A stretch of DNA of 64,000 nucleotides from Candidatus Eremiobacteraceae bacterium (GTDB lineage Bacteria > Vulcanimicrobiota > Vulcanimicrobiia > Eremiobacterales > Eremiobacteraceae): assembly GCA_035295225.1 (NCBI GenBank), contig DATGJI010000025.1, forward strand, positions 32,829 through 96,828, written 5' to 3'. The position numbers and the translations under genes were made by a program. This document shows positions 1-9,016 of this stretch, piece after piece. The notes under the pieces were generated by a model. The model did not search any database, was not told where the DNA came from, and saw only the letters and a list, made by a program, of their open reading frames with translations. The number at the start of each line of letters is the position of its first letter. Position 1 is the first letter of the stretch.

Positions 1-70
1 GATCAAGACGACATGGCATCCGGCCGGACTGTAGGGCGTCTCGCGCGGCGCGCCGAAACGGCGCATACGC

Positions 71-148
71 GGTGAGTGTAGCTCATTTGGTTAGAGCGCC
101 GGTCTGTGGCACCGGAGGTAGGGGGTTCAACTCCCCTCACTCACCCCA
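71..148 (+). tRNA. tRNA-His (GTG)
   Basis: The cloverleaf is complete: a 7-bp acceptor stem (GTGAGTG with CACTCAC), anticodon loop with GTG, and T-arm GGTTCAA-type loop. G at 71 pairs with the C discriminator at 145, the extra G-1:C73 pair specific to tRNA-His. CCA is encoded at 146-148. It is the first of five tRNA genes in the first 1.7 kb. Confidence 0.95.
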
Positions 149-186
149 CGCGCTTGCTGCTGCCCTCACGGCGATCGCCTCGTCGA

Positions 187-258
187 GCCCCGTTAGCTCA
201 ACGGTAGAGCATCCGGCTTTTAACCGGGTGGTTCCGAGTTCGAATCTCGGGCGGGGCA
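187..258 (+). tRNA. tRNA-Lys (TTT)
   Basis: Acceptor stem GCCCCGT pairs with GCGGGGC. The anticodon loop CTTTTAA gives anticodon TTT. The T-loop is TTCGAAT. The CCA tail is not encoded. It lies 38 bp after tRNA-His and just upstream of a second lysine tRNA with its own promoter. Confidence 0.95.
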
Positions 259-265
259 CATTCAC

Positions 266-294
266 TTGTCATGGCGACCTGATTTCGATATAAT
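266..294 (+). promoter_or_regulatory. Sigma70-type promoter for tRNA-Lys(CTT)
   Basis: TTGTCA (266-271) and a perfect TATAAT (289-294) are separated by 17 bp. Transcription would start near 301, a few bases before the tRNA at 306. It is one of the clearest promoter sequences in the window. Confidence 0.8.
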
Positions 295-305
295 CTTTCG
301 CGCAT

Positions 306-381
306 GCGTCGTTAGCTCAATTGGTAGAGCAGCAGACTCTTAATCTGTTGGTTGGGGGTTCGATTCCCTCACGACGCACCA
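306..381 (+). tRNA. tRNA-Lys (CTT)
   Basis: Acceptor stem GCGTCGT pairs with ACGACGC. The anticodon loop CTCTTAA gives CTT. The T-loop is TTCGATT. CCA is encoded at 379-381, unlike the neighbouring Lys(TTT) gene. Confidence 0.95.
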
Positions 382-471
382 TCGCACAAACGGTTCGACC
401 CGCATCACATCACGCGTCGGCCGTCGGAGGCGGAAGGACTCCCGCCCCGCCCGCGAAAACGCGCAATCGTC

Positions 472-930
472 ATGGATCGTAGAGGACTCGGACTGCTCGG
501 CGCGTTCGCTCTGGGCGCTGCCGCGGGCGTCATCGCTTCCCCACCTTCGGCACGTTTCGCACTGACGGTACGCGTCCGCGAGCGCAGCGCGCAGCTGATC
601 GATCTCGCCCGCGAGCGAATGGCGAATTGGGCCGCGGCCTATCCAGACCTGTTCGATTCGATCGCAGACATGAGCACTGCGCTGCTGCAGGCGATCCGCA
701 TGCCGTGGAGCGACAGCCCGACCGAGCGCTTGAAGTCCGCGTTCGCAGCGCACGTCTCACTCAGCCAGCGCGCGATTTGGGTGGACGCGTTCGGCTCCAC
801 GCTCTTGCTGCATGGTCTCGTCGAAGACGATGAGGAATGGCGGCACGCCGATATGCTCGCGCGCCAGATGTCGCCCGACGGATCCGTCCGCAATCTGCTG
901 CAAGTCCGGCGCGCAGCGGAAACCGAATAG
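472..930 (+). CDS. Small membrane-anchored protein with BON-like C-terminus
   Basis: About 152 aa. The ATG at 472 is chosen because longer readings run back into the tRNA. An N-terminal hydrophobic, Gly/Ala-rich segment (about residues 6-24) looks like a membrane anchor. A middle amphipathic stretch follows, and the last 45 residues (VDAFGSTLLLHGLVEDDEEW...) resemble a BON domain, which in known proteins binds phospholipid or peptidoglycan-associated surfaces. The stop codon overlaps the GTG of the next small gene by one base (TAGTG), implying translational coupling. The BON assignment is pattern-based and moderate; the cell role is unknown. Confidence 0.65.
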   Translation: MDRRGLGLLGAFALGAAAGVIASPPSARFALTVRVRERSAQLIDLARERMANWAAAYPDLFDSIADMSTALLQAIRMPWSDSPTERLKSAFAAHVSLSQRAIWVDAFGSTLLLHGLVEDDEEWRHADMLARQMSPDGSVRNLLQVRRAAETE

Positions 931-1205
931 TGCGGGGTCTGCGGCTCCGCTACCGACGCGACATCGACTGCACGGGATTGGAATGCCACATCCGCTTAGC
1001 AGGCGAAGGCGAGACGTCGGATGCGGTAAACCCGGACGGCAGCGCCGTCGCGACGCCCGGTTTCAACTTTCAAAATTCGAGCTTCGAGCTGACCTGTGCG
1101 TCCGGTCACCAGACGATCGTCTATTTTCCAAAGGACGTGATGTTGCTCAAGAGCGTCGCCGACAGCGGAGATAAGACCGGTCCGCCAGCGGTCTTGCGGC
1201 ACTAA
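930..1205 (+). CDS. Hypothetical 91-aa protein, coupled to BON-like gene
   Basis: I do not recognise this family. The GTG at 930 overlaps the previous stop by one base. The product has a basic N-terminus, two closely spaced cysteines (CTGLEC) and a third further on, and a beta-rich core (HIRLAGEGE..., SFELTCASGHQTIVYF). There is no signal peptide or membrane segment. It sits between a BON-like gene and tRNA-Leu and probably shares a transcript with the former. A longer reading back to 837 is possible but would overlap the upstream gene by 94 bp. Confidence 0.55.
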   Translation: MRGLRLRYRRDIDCTGLECHIRLAGEGETSDAVNPDGSAVATPGFNFQNSSFELTCASGHQTIVYFPKDVMLLKSVADSGDKTGPPAVLRH

Positions 1206-1224
1206 CCGCGGCTTCTTTTTGTTT

Positions 1225-1306
1225 GGGCACGTGGCGAAATTGGCAGACGCGCCGGATTTAGGTTCCGGTGGGGCGACCCGTGAAGGTTCGAGTCCTTTCG
1301 TGCCCA
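1225..1306 (+). tRNA. tRNA-Leu (TAG)
   Basis: Acceptor stem GGGCACG pairs with CGTGCCC. The anticodon loop TTTAGGT gives TAG. The long variable arm (GGGCGACCC) is the class II mark of leucine tRNA. The CCA tail is not encoded (GCA follows the discriminator). Confidence 0.95.
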
Positions 1307-1321
1307 GCAGTCATGACGACG

Positions 1322-1450
1322 TCAATGCGAATGCGGGGGCGCCGGCGGTCCTATCTCTCGAACTCGCACGACGGTGATCCAGAGAAACGTCGAAAGAAAG
1401 ATGACGCCGCCCACTATCAGCACCGTCGCGACTAGCGCGGTATCCGTCAT
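1322..1450 (-). CDS. Possible 42-aa single-pass membrane peptide
   Basis: A short frame lies between tRNA-Leu and tRNA-Gly. Started at the ATG at 1450 (AGGA about 10 bp upstream), it encodes a peptide with one hydrophobic helix (about residues 5-26, ALVATVLIVGGVIFLSTFLW) and a short charged and Pro/His-rich tail. This topology is typical of small membrane peptides, but no homologue is recognised and the length is too short for coding bias to be decisive. A longer start would add a basic leader. Confidence 0.4.
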   Translation of the reverse strand: MTDTALVATVLIVGGVIFLSTFLWITVVRVREIGPPAPPHSH

Positions 1451-1529
1451 GAGCCGTGGATTCCTACTTCGCGGAATCATTCCCCGCAAGGAAATCCTCC
1501 TCGCTCGCCTAACCTGCAAACCGGTCAGA

Positions 1530-1553
1530 AAACGTCGGCGAAAGCCGACGTTT
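1530..1553 (+). terminator. Hairpin terminator upstream of tRNA-Gly
   Basis: AAACGTCGGC-GAAA-GCCGACGTTT forms a perfect 10-bp stem with a GAAA tetraloop, with short A and T tracts on the flanks. It could end transcripts in either direction: tRNA-Leu readthrough on +, or leftward readthrough on -. Confidence 0.6.
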
Positions 1554-1564
1554 CCGCGCGACGC

Positions 1565-1639
1565 GCGGAAGTAGCTCAGTGGTAGAGCATCGCCTTGCCA
1601 AGGCGAGGGTCGCGAGTTCGAATCTCGTCTTCCGCTCCA
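1565..1639 (+). tRNA. tRNA-Gly (GCC)
   Basis: Acceptor stem GCGGAAG pairs with CTTCCGC. The anticodon loop TTGCCAA gives GCC. The T-loop is TTCGAAT. CCA is encoded at 1637-1639. Confidence 0.95.
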
Positions 1640-1760
1640 GCACCGAAACGTTTCACTCGCGATCCGTCATGACAACGGCCGCGTTTCATATGCCAGGATA
1701 GCCTGCAAAAGCGCACGAAGGCCGCCTGCCCGCATCTTCGGAGGTTGGTCCGCACTTTTC

Positions 1761-3077
1761 GTGAGCGCTACGCTTCGCAAACTCGAACCCACGATCGTCG
1801 AACTCGATATCGCGGTATCCGAAACGGATTTCGACGCTGCGCGCCAGCGCGCGTTTCAGAAGCTCCTGAAGAACTATCGCGTGCCGGGATTCCGCCCGGG
1901 AAAGATCCCGCGCGGAATATTCGAGCGTCACATCGGCGCGGAGACGATCGAGCATCAGGCGGTCGAGGATGTCGTGCCCGATGCCTACACGCGAGCGCTC
2001 AAAGAGCACAACCTCGTGCCGGTGGAGCATCCGCACTTCGATCTTGAAAAGGTCGACGAAGGCAAGAGTCTGCGCATCAAGGCGGTGGTGGCAGTGCGGC
2101 CGGAGATCGCGCTCGCCGATCACAAAGGCATCACAGTCGAGCGGCCGGCGATCGCGGTCACCGACGACGAGGTGGAGCGCAGCCTGCAGGCGTTGCGTCG
2201 CCGCGCCTCTCAACTTCAACCAGTCTTGGACCGGGGTGTCGCCAACGGCGACGTCGTGACGCTCGACTACGAAGGCTCGATCGACGGCGAACCATTCAAT
2301 GGCGGCTCGGCAAAGGACCACACGACAGAAGTGGCGCCGGAAAAGTTCGTTCCAGGATTCATGGAACAACTGATCGGCGCGCGGCCCGGCGAAAAGCGCT
2401 CGGTCACAGTGAGCTTTCCGCCCGACTATCATGCCGAACACCTGCGGGGCAAGGAAGCGACCTTCGAGGTCTCCATCCGCGCGCTTCAGACGCCGGTGCT
2501 TCCCGAGCTGGACGATAATTTTGTCGCGGCGGTCTCGGATGCGCAGACGCTCGACGCTTTGCGCGAGGACATCCGCAAACGGCTGCTCGCGGCCGCCGAG
2601 GCACGCGCTCGCGAACAGGTCCAGCGCTCGCTGCTCGATCGCCTCGTCGCGATGCACGACTTCCCGCTTCCCGCCGTCCTCGTGAACAATGAGATCGACA
2701 GTCTCGTCGCGGATGCGAAGGGCTACATGCAGCGCATCGGCCGGCCGTGGGAAGAATACTTGGCAGCCAAGGAAGTCGACGAAGAGGGCTTGCGCACGGA
2801 GTATAAGGTAGAGGCCGAACGCCGCGTGCGAACTTCGCTGCTGCTCGAAGAGATCGCAAAAGCGGAAGCGATCGAAGTGACGACGAGCGATCTCGAGGCC
2901 GAGCTTGCGCAGCTCGCGCGTTCGTATGGCCTGTCGCGCGATTCGCTACTGCAAATGATCCGCAAGAACACCGGCTTCGGGCCGCTTATCGATTCCGTGC
3001 GCAAGCAGAAGACCATCGATCATCTGGTCGCGCAAGCTACGATCGTCGACGCCCCGGCCGCCATGGCGGGACGATAG
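1761..3077 (+). CDS. tig: Trigger factor, ribosome-associated chaperone
   Basis: A 438-aa ribosome-bound folding chaperone and peptidyl-prolyl isomerase that meets nascent chains at the exit tunnel. The N-terminal domain carries the ribosome-docking signature (GFRPGKIPRG, about residues 45-54). A FKBP-type PPIase domain follows (about 155-240, with VTLDYEGSIDG and KFVPGFMEQLIGARPGE). The long alpha-helical C-terminal domain forms the substrate cradle. The length is normal for the family. GTG start at 1761. The order tig-clpP-clpX with 13-15 bp gaps is the conserved arrangement and implies an operon. Confidence 0.97.
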   Translation: MSATLRKLEPTIVELDIAVSETDFDAARQRAFQKLLKNYRVPGFRPGKIPRGIFERHIGAETIEHQAVEDVVPDAYTRALKEHNLVPVEHPHFDLEKVDEGKSLRIKAVVAVRPEIALADHKGITVERPAIAVTDDEVERSLQALRRRASQLQPVLDRGVANGDVVTLDYEGSIDGEPFNGGSAKDHTTEVAPEKFVPGFMEQLIGARPGEKRSVTVSFPPDYHAEHLRGKEATFEVSIRALQTPVLPELDDNFVAAVSDAQTLDALREDIRKRLLAAAEARAREQVQRSLLDRLVAMHDFPLPAVLVNNEIDSLVADAKGYMQRIGRPWEEYLAAKEVDEEGLRTEYKVEAERRVRTSLLLEEIAKAEAIEVTTSDLEAELAQLARSYGLSRDSLLQMIRKNTGFGPLIDSVRKQKTIDHLVAQATIVDAPAAMAGR

Positions 3078-3090
3078 GAGACGCTGAGAA

Positions 3091-3714
3091 ATGGGACATC
3101 TGGTGCCGATGGTCGTCGAGCAGACGGCGCGCGGCGAACGAGCCTTCGATATCTACTCACGGCTGCTGAAGGAGCGGATCATATTCGTCGGCTCCCAGAT
3201 CGACGATAGCCTCGCCAATCTCATCATCGCACAACTTCTATTCCTCGAAAAAGAAGATGCCGATAAAGATATCGAGATGTACATCAATAGTCCCGGCGGG
3301 AGTGTGACCGCCGGCCTTGCCATCTACGACGCGATGCAGCTCGTCAAACCCGATGTGGCCACGCTCGTCGCCGGCATGGCGGCAAGCGCGGCTTCCATCC
3401 TGCTGACGGGCGGCACCAAAGGCAAGCGCGCCGCGCTTCCAAACTCGAAGGTCCTCATCCACCAGCCATGGATCTCGCAGATCGGCGGCCAGGCGACGGA
3501 TATAGAGATATATGCACGTGATCTCACCGCCACCCGACGCCGATTAGCGGAGATCTATGTGGCTACCACGGGGCAGCCGATCGACCGAATCGAACGCGAT
3601 ATGGAGCGAGATTACCACTTGACCGCCGAGGAAGCAGTGGACTACGGCCTCGTGGATTCGGTCATGAGCCGGCAGTCGCGCGAGACCCTAACGTCGAAGC
3701 CCACGGCCACCTAG
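3091..3714 (+). CDS. clpP: ATP-dependent Clp protease proteolytic subunit
   Basis: A 207-aa serine peptidase that forms the double-heptamer chamber fed by ClpX or other Clp ATPases. The catalytic triad is visible as Ser99 (GMAAS), His124 (LIHQP) and Asp174 (ERDY). [18 protein letters not shown] is the family signature for the oxyanion region. The residue after the catalytic Ser is Ala rather than the usual Met, a mild variant. It starts with ATG 13 bp after tig and is followed directly by clpX. Confidence 0.97.
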   Translation: MGHLVPMVVEQTARGERAFDIYSRLLKERIIFVGSQIDDSLANLIIAQLLFLEKEDADKDIEMYINSPGGSVTAGLAIYDAMQLVKPDVATLVAGMAASAASILLTGGTKGKRAALPNSKVLIHQPWISQIGGQATDIEIYARDLTATRRRLAEIYVATTGQPIDRIERDMERDYHLTAEEAVDYGLVDSVMSRQSRETLTSKPTAT

Positions 3715-3729
3715 GGAAGCGAGGCGGCG

Positions 3730-4992
<1,263 letters not shown>

Positions 4993-5018
4993 CCTCTTGC
5001 TTCGGCTTTACCCCGAAG

Positions 5019-5039
5019 GGGCCGACGCTAAGTCGGCCC
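5019..5039. terminator. Hairpin after clpX
   Basis: GGGCCGAC-GCTAA-GTCGGCCC is a perfect 8-bp stem 27 bp after the clpX stop. There is no T-tract. A second, stronger hairpin follows at 5089. Confidence 0.5.
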
Positions 5040-5088
5040 ATCGTATATCATGGCATCGCCGGCGACGTCGCGGCCGCGGAATAGAAGA

Positions 5089-5114
5089 AAGGGGCCGGCG
5101 TAAGCCGGCCCCTT
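5089..5114. terminator. Bidirectional terminator between clpX and S53 peptidase
   Basis: AAGGGGCCGGC-GTAA-GCCGGCCCCTT gives an 11-bp GC-rich stem with a 4-nt loop. It lies between two convergent genes, clpX on + and the peptidase lipoprotein on -, so it probably serves both. Confidence 0.65.
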
Positions 5115-5132
5115 CGTCTGGCAGAGCACCGA

Positions 5133-6341
5133 TCAGAACGCGCCGACTCCGTGCGGAGTTCCGTTTCCGGTCGGCCCGTCGTAGCCGATTTCACCGGTGC
5201 ACAGATACGCGGGTGAACACGATCCGTTGTTGCCCTTGGTGATATCGTACAGATTGGTCGATGCCACCTTATAGCTCTCCGAGCCGTAGGTGAGCGTGGC
5301 GCCGTTGCCGGCGAGTGCGTAGACCGACGCGATGATCGGGCTTGCGACGCTCGTGCCGCCTTCGGCTGTGAACGTGTTGTGGTACACGATCACCACGCCA
5401 GGATTCGGATCGGCTTGCGCCGAGACGTCGGCGATCGTGCGCCGCGAACAGCCGGTGTCCTTCTGCCACGTCGGCTTTGTGATGAACGCGCTGCAGCCGC
5501 TTCCCGCTCCCGGCCACACCACTTCCGTCCATTTGCGCGCATTGGTCGCTTTGTGGAGCGACGTGCCGCCGACCGCAGTGACGTATTGCGACGCTGCCGG
5601 GAATTGGGGTCCCGAACCGAATGCGCCGTCACCCGAACTGACGGTGATCATGATGCCCTTGTGCTTGTAGTGGCTTTGATCGGTCTGTTCGCCGCTGTAC
5701 TCGCCGCCGCCGTAGCTATTGCTGATCTCGGTCGCCTTCAGCTTCGCGGCTTCGTCGACGGTTGCCGCCAAGTTCGCAAACGAGTTATCATTGGATTCCA
5801 TCAGGATGATGTGGCATTTCGGGCAGATCGCCGAAACCATGTCCACGTCGAGGGAGATCTCGATGTCCCAGCCCGCGTTGACCGGCGGATACGGACCAGG
5901 CTGACCGAGCTGGTTCAGTTTCCGGAAGCAGCCGTTCGCGGTCGAGCAAACCGTCTCGTTGAACGTCTTGCGGTACTTCGCAAGATCGCTTTCTGCAGTG
6001 GGATCGTCGAACGCATCCACGATCGCGACCGTCTGCCCAGTTCCCGCAGTCTTCGACGGAAGATTGTACGCGGCTTGGAGCTGTGACGGCACGTATGCGG
6101 TGAACGTCATATCCGGTTGGAATCCGATGTCCGTGCGCGTCATCGACATGCAGCGCGCGTATCCCGGGTCCACGGGTCCGCAGTTCTCCCGCACGTTGCC
6201 GGGACTGCCGGTATCGGCGATGGCTTGAGCCCCGCTACCGGGCGCGTGCATCTGCGGAATGGCGCTCGTCGCACCATGACCGCAAGCCGCCAAAAGAACC
6301 GGGAGCGCCAAAAGCGCGACCGGCCGAAGGAATCGATTCAT
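5133..6341 (-). CDS. S53 (sedolisin-like) secreted peptidase lipoprotein, copy 1
   Basis: 402 aa from the ATG at 6341, which has AGGAGG 6 bp upstream. The signal peptide ends in a lipobox (LLAAC, Cys20), so the product is probably lipid-anchored outside the cytoplasm. Sedolisin active-site residues are visible: Glu161 and Asp165 (EISLD), Asp238 (SSGDG, oxyanion) and Ser331 (GGTS). The C-terminus has the family calcium-site pattern (YDITKGNN... GYDGPTGNGTP). The usual pro-kumamolisin activation domain of roughly 150-200 aa is missing; only about 90 residues precede the catalytic domain. A CPKC pair follows the Glu/Asp motif. The next gene is a close paralogue in tandem. Confidence 0.85.
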   Translation of the reverse strand: MNRFLRPVALLALPVLLAACGHGATSAIPQMHAPGSGAQAIADTGSPGNVRENCGPVDPGYARCMSMTRTDIGFQPDMTFTAYVPSQLQAAYNLPSKTAGTGQTVAIVDAFDDPTAESDLAKYRKTFNETVCSTANGCFRKLNQLGQPGPYPPVNAGWDIEISLDVDMVSAICPKCHIILMESNDNSFANLAATVDEAAKLKATEISNSYGGGEYSGEQTDQSHYKHKGIMITVSSGDGAFGSGPQFPAASQYVTAVGGTSLHKATNARKWTEVVWPGAGSGCSAFITKPTWQKDTGCSRRTIADVSAQADPNPGVVIVYHNTFTAEGGTSVASPIIASVYALAGNGATLTYGSESYKVASTNLYDITKGNNGSCSPAYLCTGEIGYDGPTGNGTPHGVGAF

Positions 6342-6494
6342 CCAGGGCCTCCTCGATCGTTGCAAATATACGACACACAGATCTCACGGCGATGCGATCG
6401 GCGATGTCTGCGCTCGGACTTTGCCGACCCGTCCGCGGCGCGCCTCTATAAGCAGGGTCCTAATTTTCGGTCCCGGCCCATTCGCACCATGAAA

Positions 6495-6520
6495 ATAGGG
6501 CGAGCCTTGGCCCGCCCTAT
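6495..6520 (-). terminator. Terminator after S53 peptidase copy 2
   Basis: ATAGGGCG and CGCCCTAT form the outer stem, with an imperfect GCC/GGC continuation inside. On the - strand the hairpin is followed by TTTTC, the mark of an intrinsic terminator. It sits 26 bp past the stop of the upstream peptidase gene. Confidence 0.7.
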
Positions 6521-6545
6521 CTCACCTGTCTCGGCCGCGAGTGTG

Positions 6546-7739
6546 CTAGAACGCCTCGTCGCCGTCCGGAGTTCCGTTTCCGGTCGGTCCGTCGTAGCCT
6601 TTTTCGCCATGACAGAGGTACGCCGGCGAGCAGCTTCCGTTGCTGCCCTTCGTGATGTCGAAGAGCGCGTTGAGATGGCTGTAGCTCTCCGAGCCGTAGT
6701 TCAACGTCGCGGCATTCCCCTCGAGCGCGTAGACCGAGGCGATGATCGGGCTCGCAACACTTGTACCGCCGACACTGTAGAAGCCGCCTCGGTAGACGAT
6801 TACCACGCCGGGGTTCGGATCGGCGTCGGCTGAGACATCGGCGACCGTGCGCCGGGAGCAGCCGGTGTCCTTTTGCCACGTCGGCTTCGTGACGAATGCG
6901 CTGCATCCGCTGCCCGCGCCGGACCAGACGACTTCCGCCCAGCCGCGCTTGTTCGTGGAATGCGTGAGCGTCGTTCCGCCGACCGCGGTGACGTACTGCG
7001 AAGCTGCCGGGAACTGCACGCCGTAGCCGTTATCGCCCGAGCTCGCCGTGATCATGGCACCCGGATGGTTGTAGTGTTTCTGGTCGGTCGTCTCGCCGCT
7101 GTACTCGCCGCCGCCGTAGCTATTGCTGATCGCATTCGCCTTGAGCTTGAATGCTTCATCGACGGTCGCCGCGAGATTGGCGAACGAATTGTCGTTCGCT
7201 TCCATGAGAATGATGTGGCATTTGGGGCAGATCGCCGAGACCATATCCACGTCGAGTGAGATTTCTACGGCCCAATCCTGCCTCGTTGGGTACGGGCCGG
7301 GTTTGCCTTGCTGGTTGAGTTTTTGGAAGCACTTCCCGGTGCCCGTGCAAGCCGGGAGTCCGTAGAACGATCGGTACTTGCTGAGGTCGGCCTGTGCGGT
7401 CGAATCATCGAAGGCGTCGACGATGGCGACCGTCTGCCCGGCCCCGAGCGTCGAGCTTGACAGTTTGTACGCCGATTGCAAATCCGGAGGGCCGTAAGAC
7501 GTGAAGTCCGGCTCTGCGCCATTCATCGCGTTCGTGCGCAGCAGCGAGAAACAGCGCGCGAAGCCTGGAGCCACGGGGCCGCAGTTCTCGCGTACGTTCG
7601 ACATCATATTGTAGCCTTGCACGCCGGCCGCGCCGGCGTTACCGGGCTGCGGCAATGCGCTCGAGACGCCATGACTGCCGCAAGCCGCTAAGAGAACGGG
7701 CAACGCCAAAAGCGCGACCGGACGAAGGAAACGTATCAT
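6546..7739 (-). CDS. S53 (sedolisin-like) secreted peptidase lipoprotein, copy 2
   Basis: 397 aa, a tandem paralogue of the downstream copy, with an almost identical signal peptide (FLRPVALLALPVLLAAC) and the same catalytic pattern: EISLD, SSGDN and GGTSVASP, plus the C-terminal DITKG and YDGPTGNGTP calcium-site pattern. The ATG at 7739 has AGGAGG 6 bp upstream. It also lacks a full activation prodomain. The two copies differ mostly after the lipobox and in the region between the lipobox and the catalytic domain. The hairpin at 6495 and a separate Shine-Dalgarno for copy 1 suggest the two are transcribed independently. Confidence 0.85.
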   Translation of the reverse strand: MIRFLRPVALLALPVLLAACGSHGVSSALPQPGNAGAAGVQGYNMMSNVRENCGPVAPGFARCFSLLRTNAMNGAEPDFTSYGPPDLQSAYKLSSSTLGAGQTVAIVDAFDDSTAQADLSKYRSFYGLPACTGTGKCFQKLNQQGKPGPYPTRQDWAVEISLDVDMVSAICPKCHIILMEANDNSFANLAATVDEAFKLKANAISNSYGGGEYSGETTDQKHYNHPGAMITASSGDNGYGVQFPAASQYVTAVGGTTLTHSTNKRGWAEVVWSGAGSGCSAFVTKPTWQKDTGCSRRTVADVSADADPNPGVVIVYRGGFYSVGGTSVASPIIASVYALEGNAATLNYGSESYSHLNALFDITKGSNGSCSPAYLCHGEKGYDGPTGNGTPDGDEAF

Positions 7740-7954
7740 CGGTGGCCTCCTCGGATGACGGCATGATGGGATAACGCGACGCGCCGGCGAGTCGAAGACC
7801 GCGGCGATATATCTGGATCAAATTCGCGTGGCTGACGGCAGCGCGCCTTTCGGCACCTAGTCCCAATTATGGTTCCAACTGTCCTGGCAAATCCGACAAT
7901 GGTTGTGTTGTAGGCTAAAGGACTCACGTAGCACGGGCGCCCAAGCCGCGTCCG

Positions 7955-8923
7955 ATGACCCTTCGGCCCACATTTTCCGACGTCATGGACGCAGCGCAAC
8001 GCCTGAACGGCGTCGCCTGGCGGACGAGCGTGCTCTCGTCGCCTGCTCTCGATGCGGCCGCGGGCGCTGCCGTGTTCGTGAAATGCGAGAATTTCCAAAG
8101 CGTGGGCGCATTCAAGATACGCGGCGCGTACAACGCAATCGCCCAGCTGAGCGCTGGGGAGAAAAAGCGCGGCGTCGTCGCGTTCTCGTCGGGAAATCAC
8201 GCGCAAGGCGTTGCGCTGGCGGCGCAACTCCTCGGCATCGATGCGACGATCGTCATGCCCGCCGACGCGTCAAAGGTGAAGCTCGATGCGACGCGAGCAT
8301 ACGGCGCGCGTGTCGTCACCTACGACCAGGCGACCGAGAATCGAGAGTCGATCGCCGCGGCGATCGTTGAAAAAAGCGGCGCGGCATTGATACCGCCGTA
8401 CGATCACCTCGACGTGATCGCCGGACAGGGGACGGCGGCGCTTGAACTGTGTCAGGATGTGCTCGATCTCGACGCCGTGGTCACACCCGTCGGCGGAGGC
8501 GGACTGCTTGCCGGCACTGCAACGGCGGTCAAGGGTCTGCAGCCGAACTGCGCGGTCTACGGCGTGGAGCCCGAAGCAGGCAATGATTGGTGGCTCTCAT
8601 GGCGCGAGGGGCGGCGCGTTGAGATCGCGCCGCCGAACACGATCGCGGAGGGCGTGCGGGTGACCATGCCCGGTCAATTGACCTGGGAGATCGCGCGCGA
8701 GCGGGCCGACGGCATCGTCTTGGTCAGCGATAAAGAGATCCGTAGCGCGATGCGATTTGCCGCCACGCACTTGAAAGTCGTCACCGAACCGGCCGGCGCG
8801 ACGGTCATCGCCGCAGCCATGTATCGCCGTCTGCCGAAGAAGTGCGCGCGGATCGGACTTATCGTCAGCGGCGGCAACGTGGACATGCCGACGTTCGCGG
8901 CCCTTTGCGCAGAAGATGATTGA
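7955..8923 (+). CDS. PLP-dependent threonine/serine dehydratase or racemase
   Basis: 322 aa, fold type II PLP enzyme. The PLP lysine is Lys54 in GAFKIRGA, the substrate loop is SSGNHAQG, and the phosphate-binding glycine loop is GGGGLLAG. There is no C-terminal ACT-like regulatory domain, so it is the short form, as in catabolic threonine ammonia-lyase, threo-3-hydroxyaspartate ammonia-lyase and serine racemase. These cannot be told apart from motifs alone. ATG at 7955. The 215-bp gap to the divergent peptidase gene must contain its promoter. It stands alone ahead of valS. Confidence 0.85.
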   Translation: MTLRPTFSDVMDAAQRLNGVAWRTSVLSSPALDAAAGAAVFVKCENFQSVGAFKIRGAYNAIAQLSAGEKKRGVVAFSSGNHAQGVALAAQLLGIDATIVMPADASKVKLDATRAYGARVVTYDQATENRESIAAAIVEKSGAALIPPYDHLDVIAGQGTAALELCQDVLDLDAVVTPVGGGGLLAGTATAVKGLQPNCAVYGVEPEAGNDWWLSWREGRRVEIAPPNTIAEGVRVTMPGQLTWEIARERADGIVLVSDKEIRSAMRFAATHLKVVTEPAGATVIAAAMYRRLPKKCARIGLIVSGGNVDMPTFAALCAEDD

Positions 8924-9016
8924 AGGCGCCGGCGCGCCACAAAAGCGCGCCCGCCGTCGGACGCGGCTGAGTTTGAACGGGCAGGGTGCGCGCCTGAACG
9001 CCCGAACGAATCGAGC

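Noticed and set aside
72..293. Small open frame through tRNA-His and tRNA-Lys
   Set aside because: It reads straight through two tRNA genes and has no Shine-Dalgarno.
8924..9016. T-box leader for valS
   Set aside because: Only about 90 bp and no T-box core sequence (such as the TGGNACC bulge).
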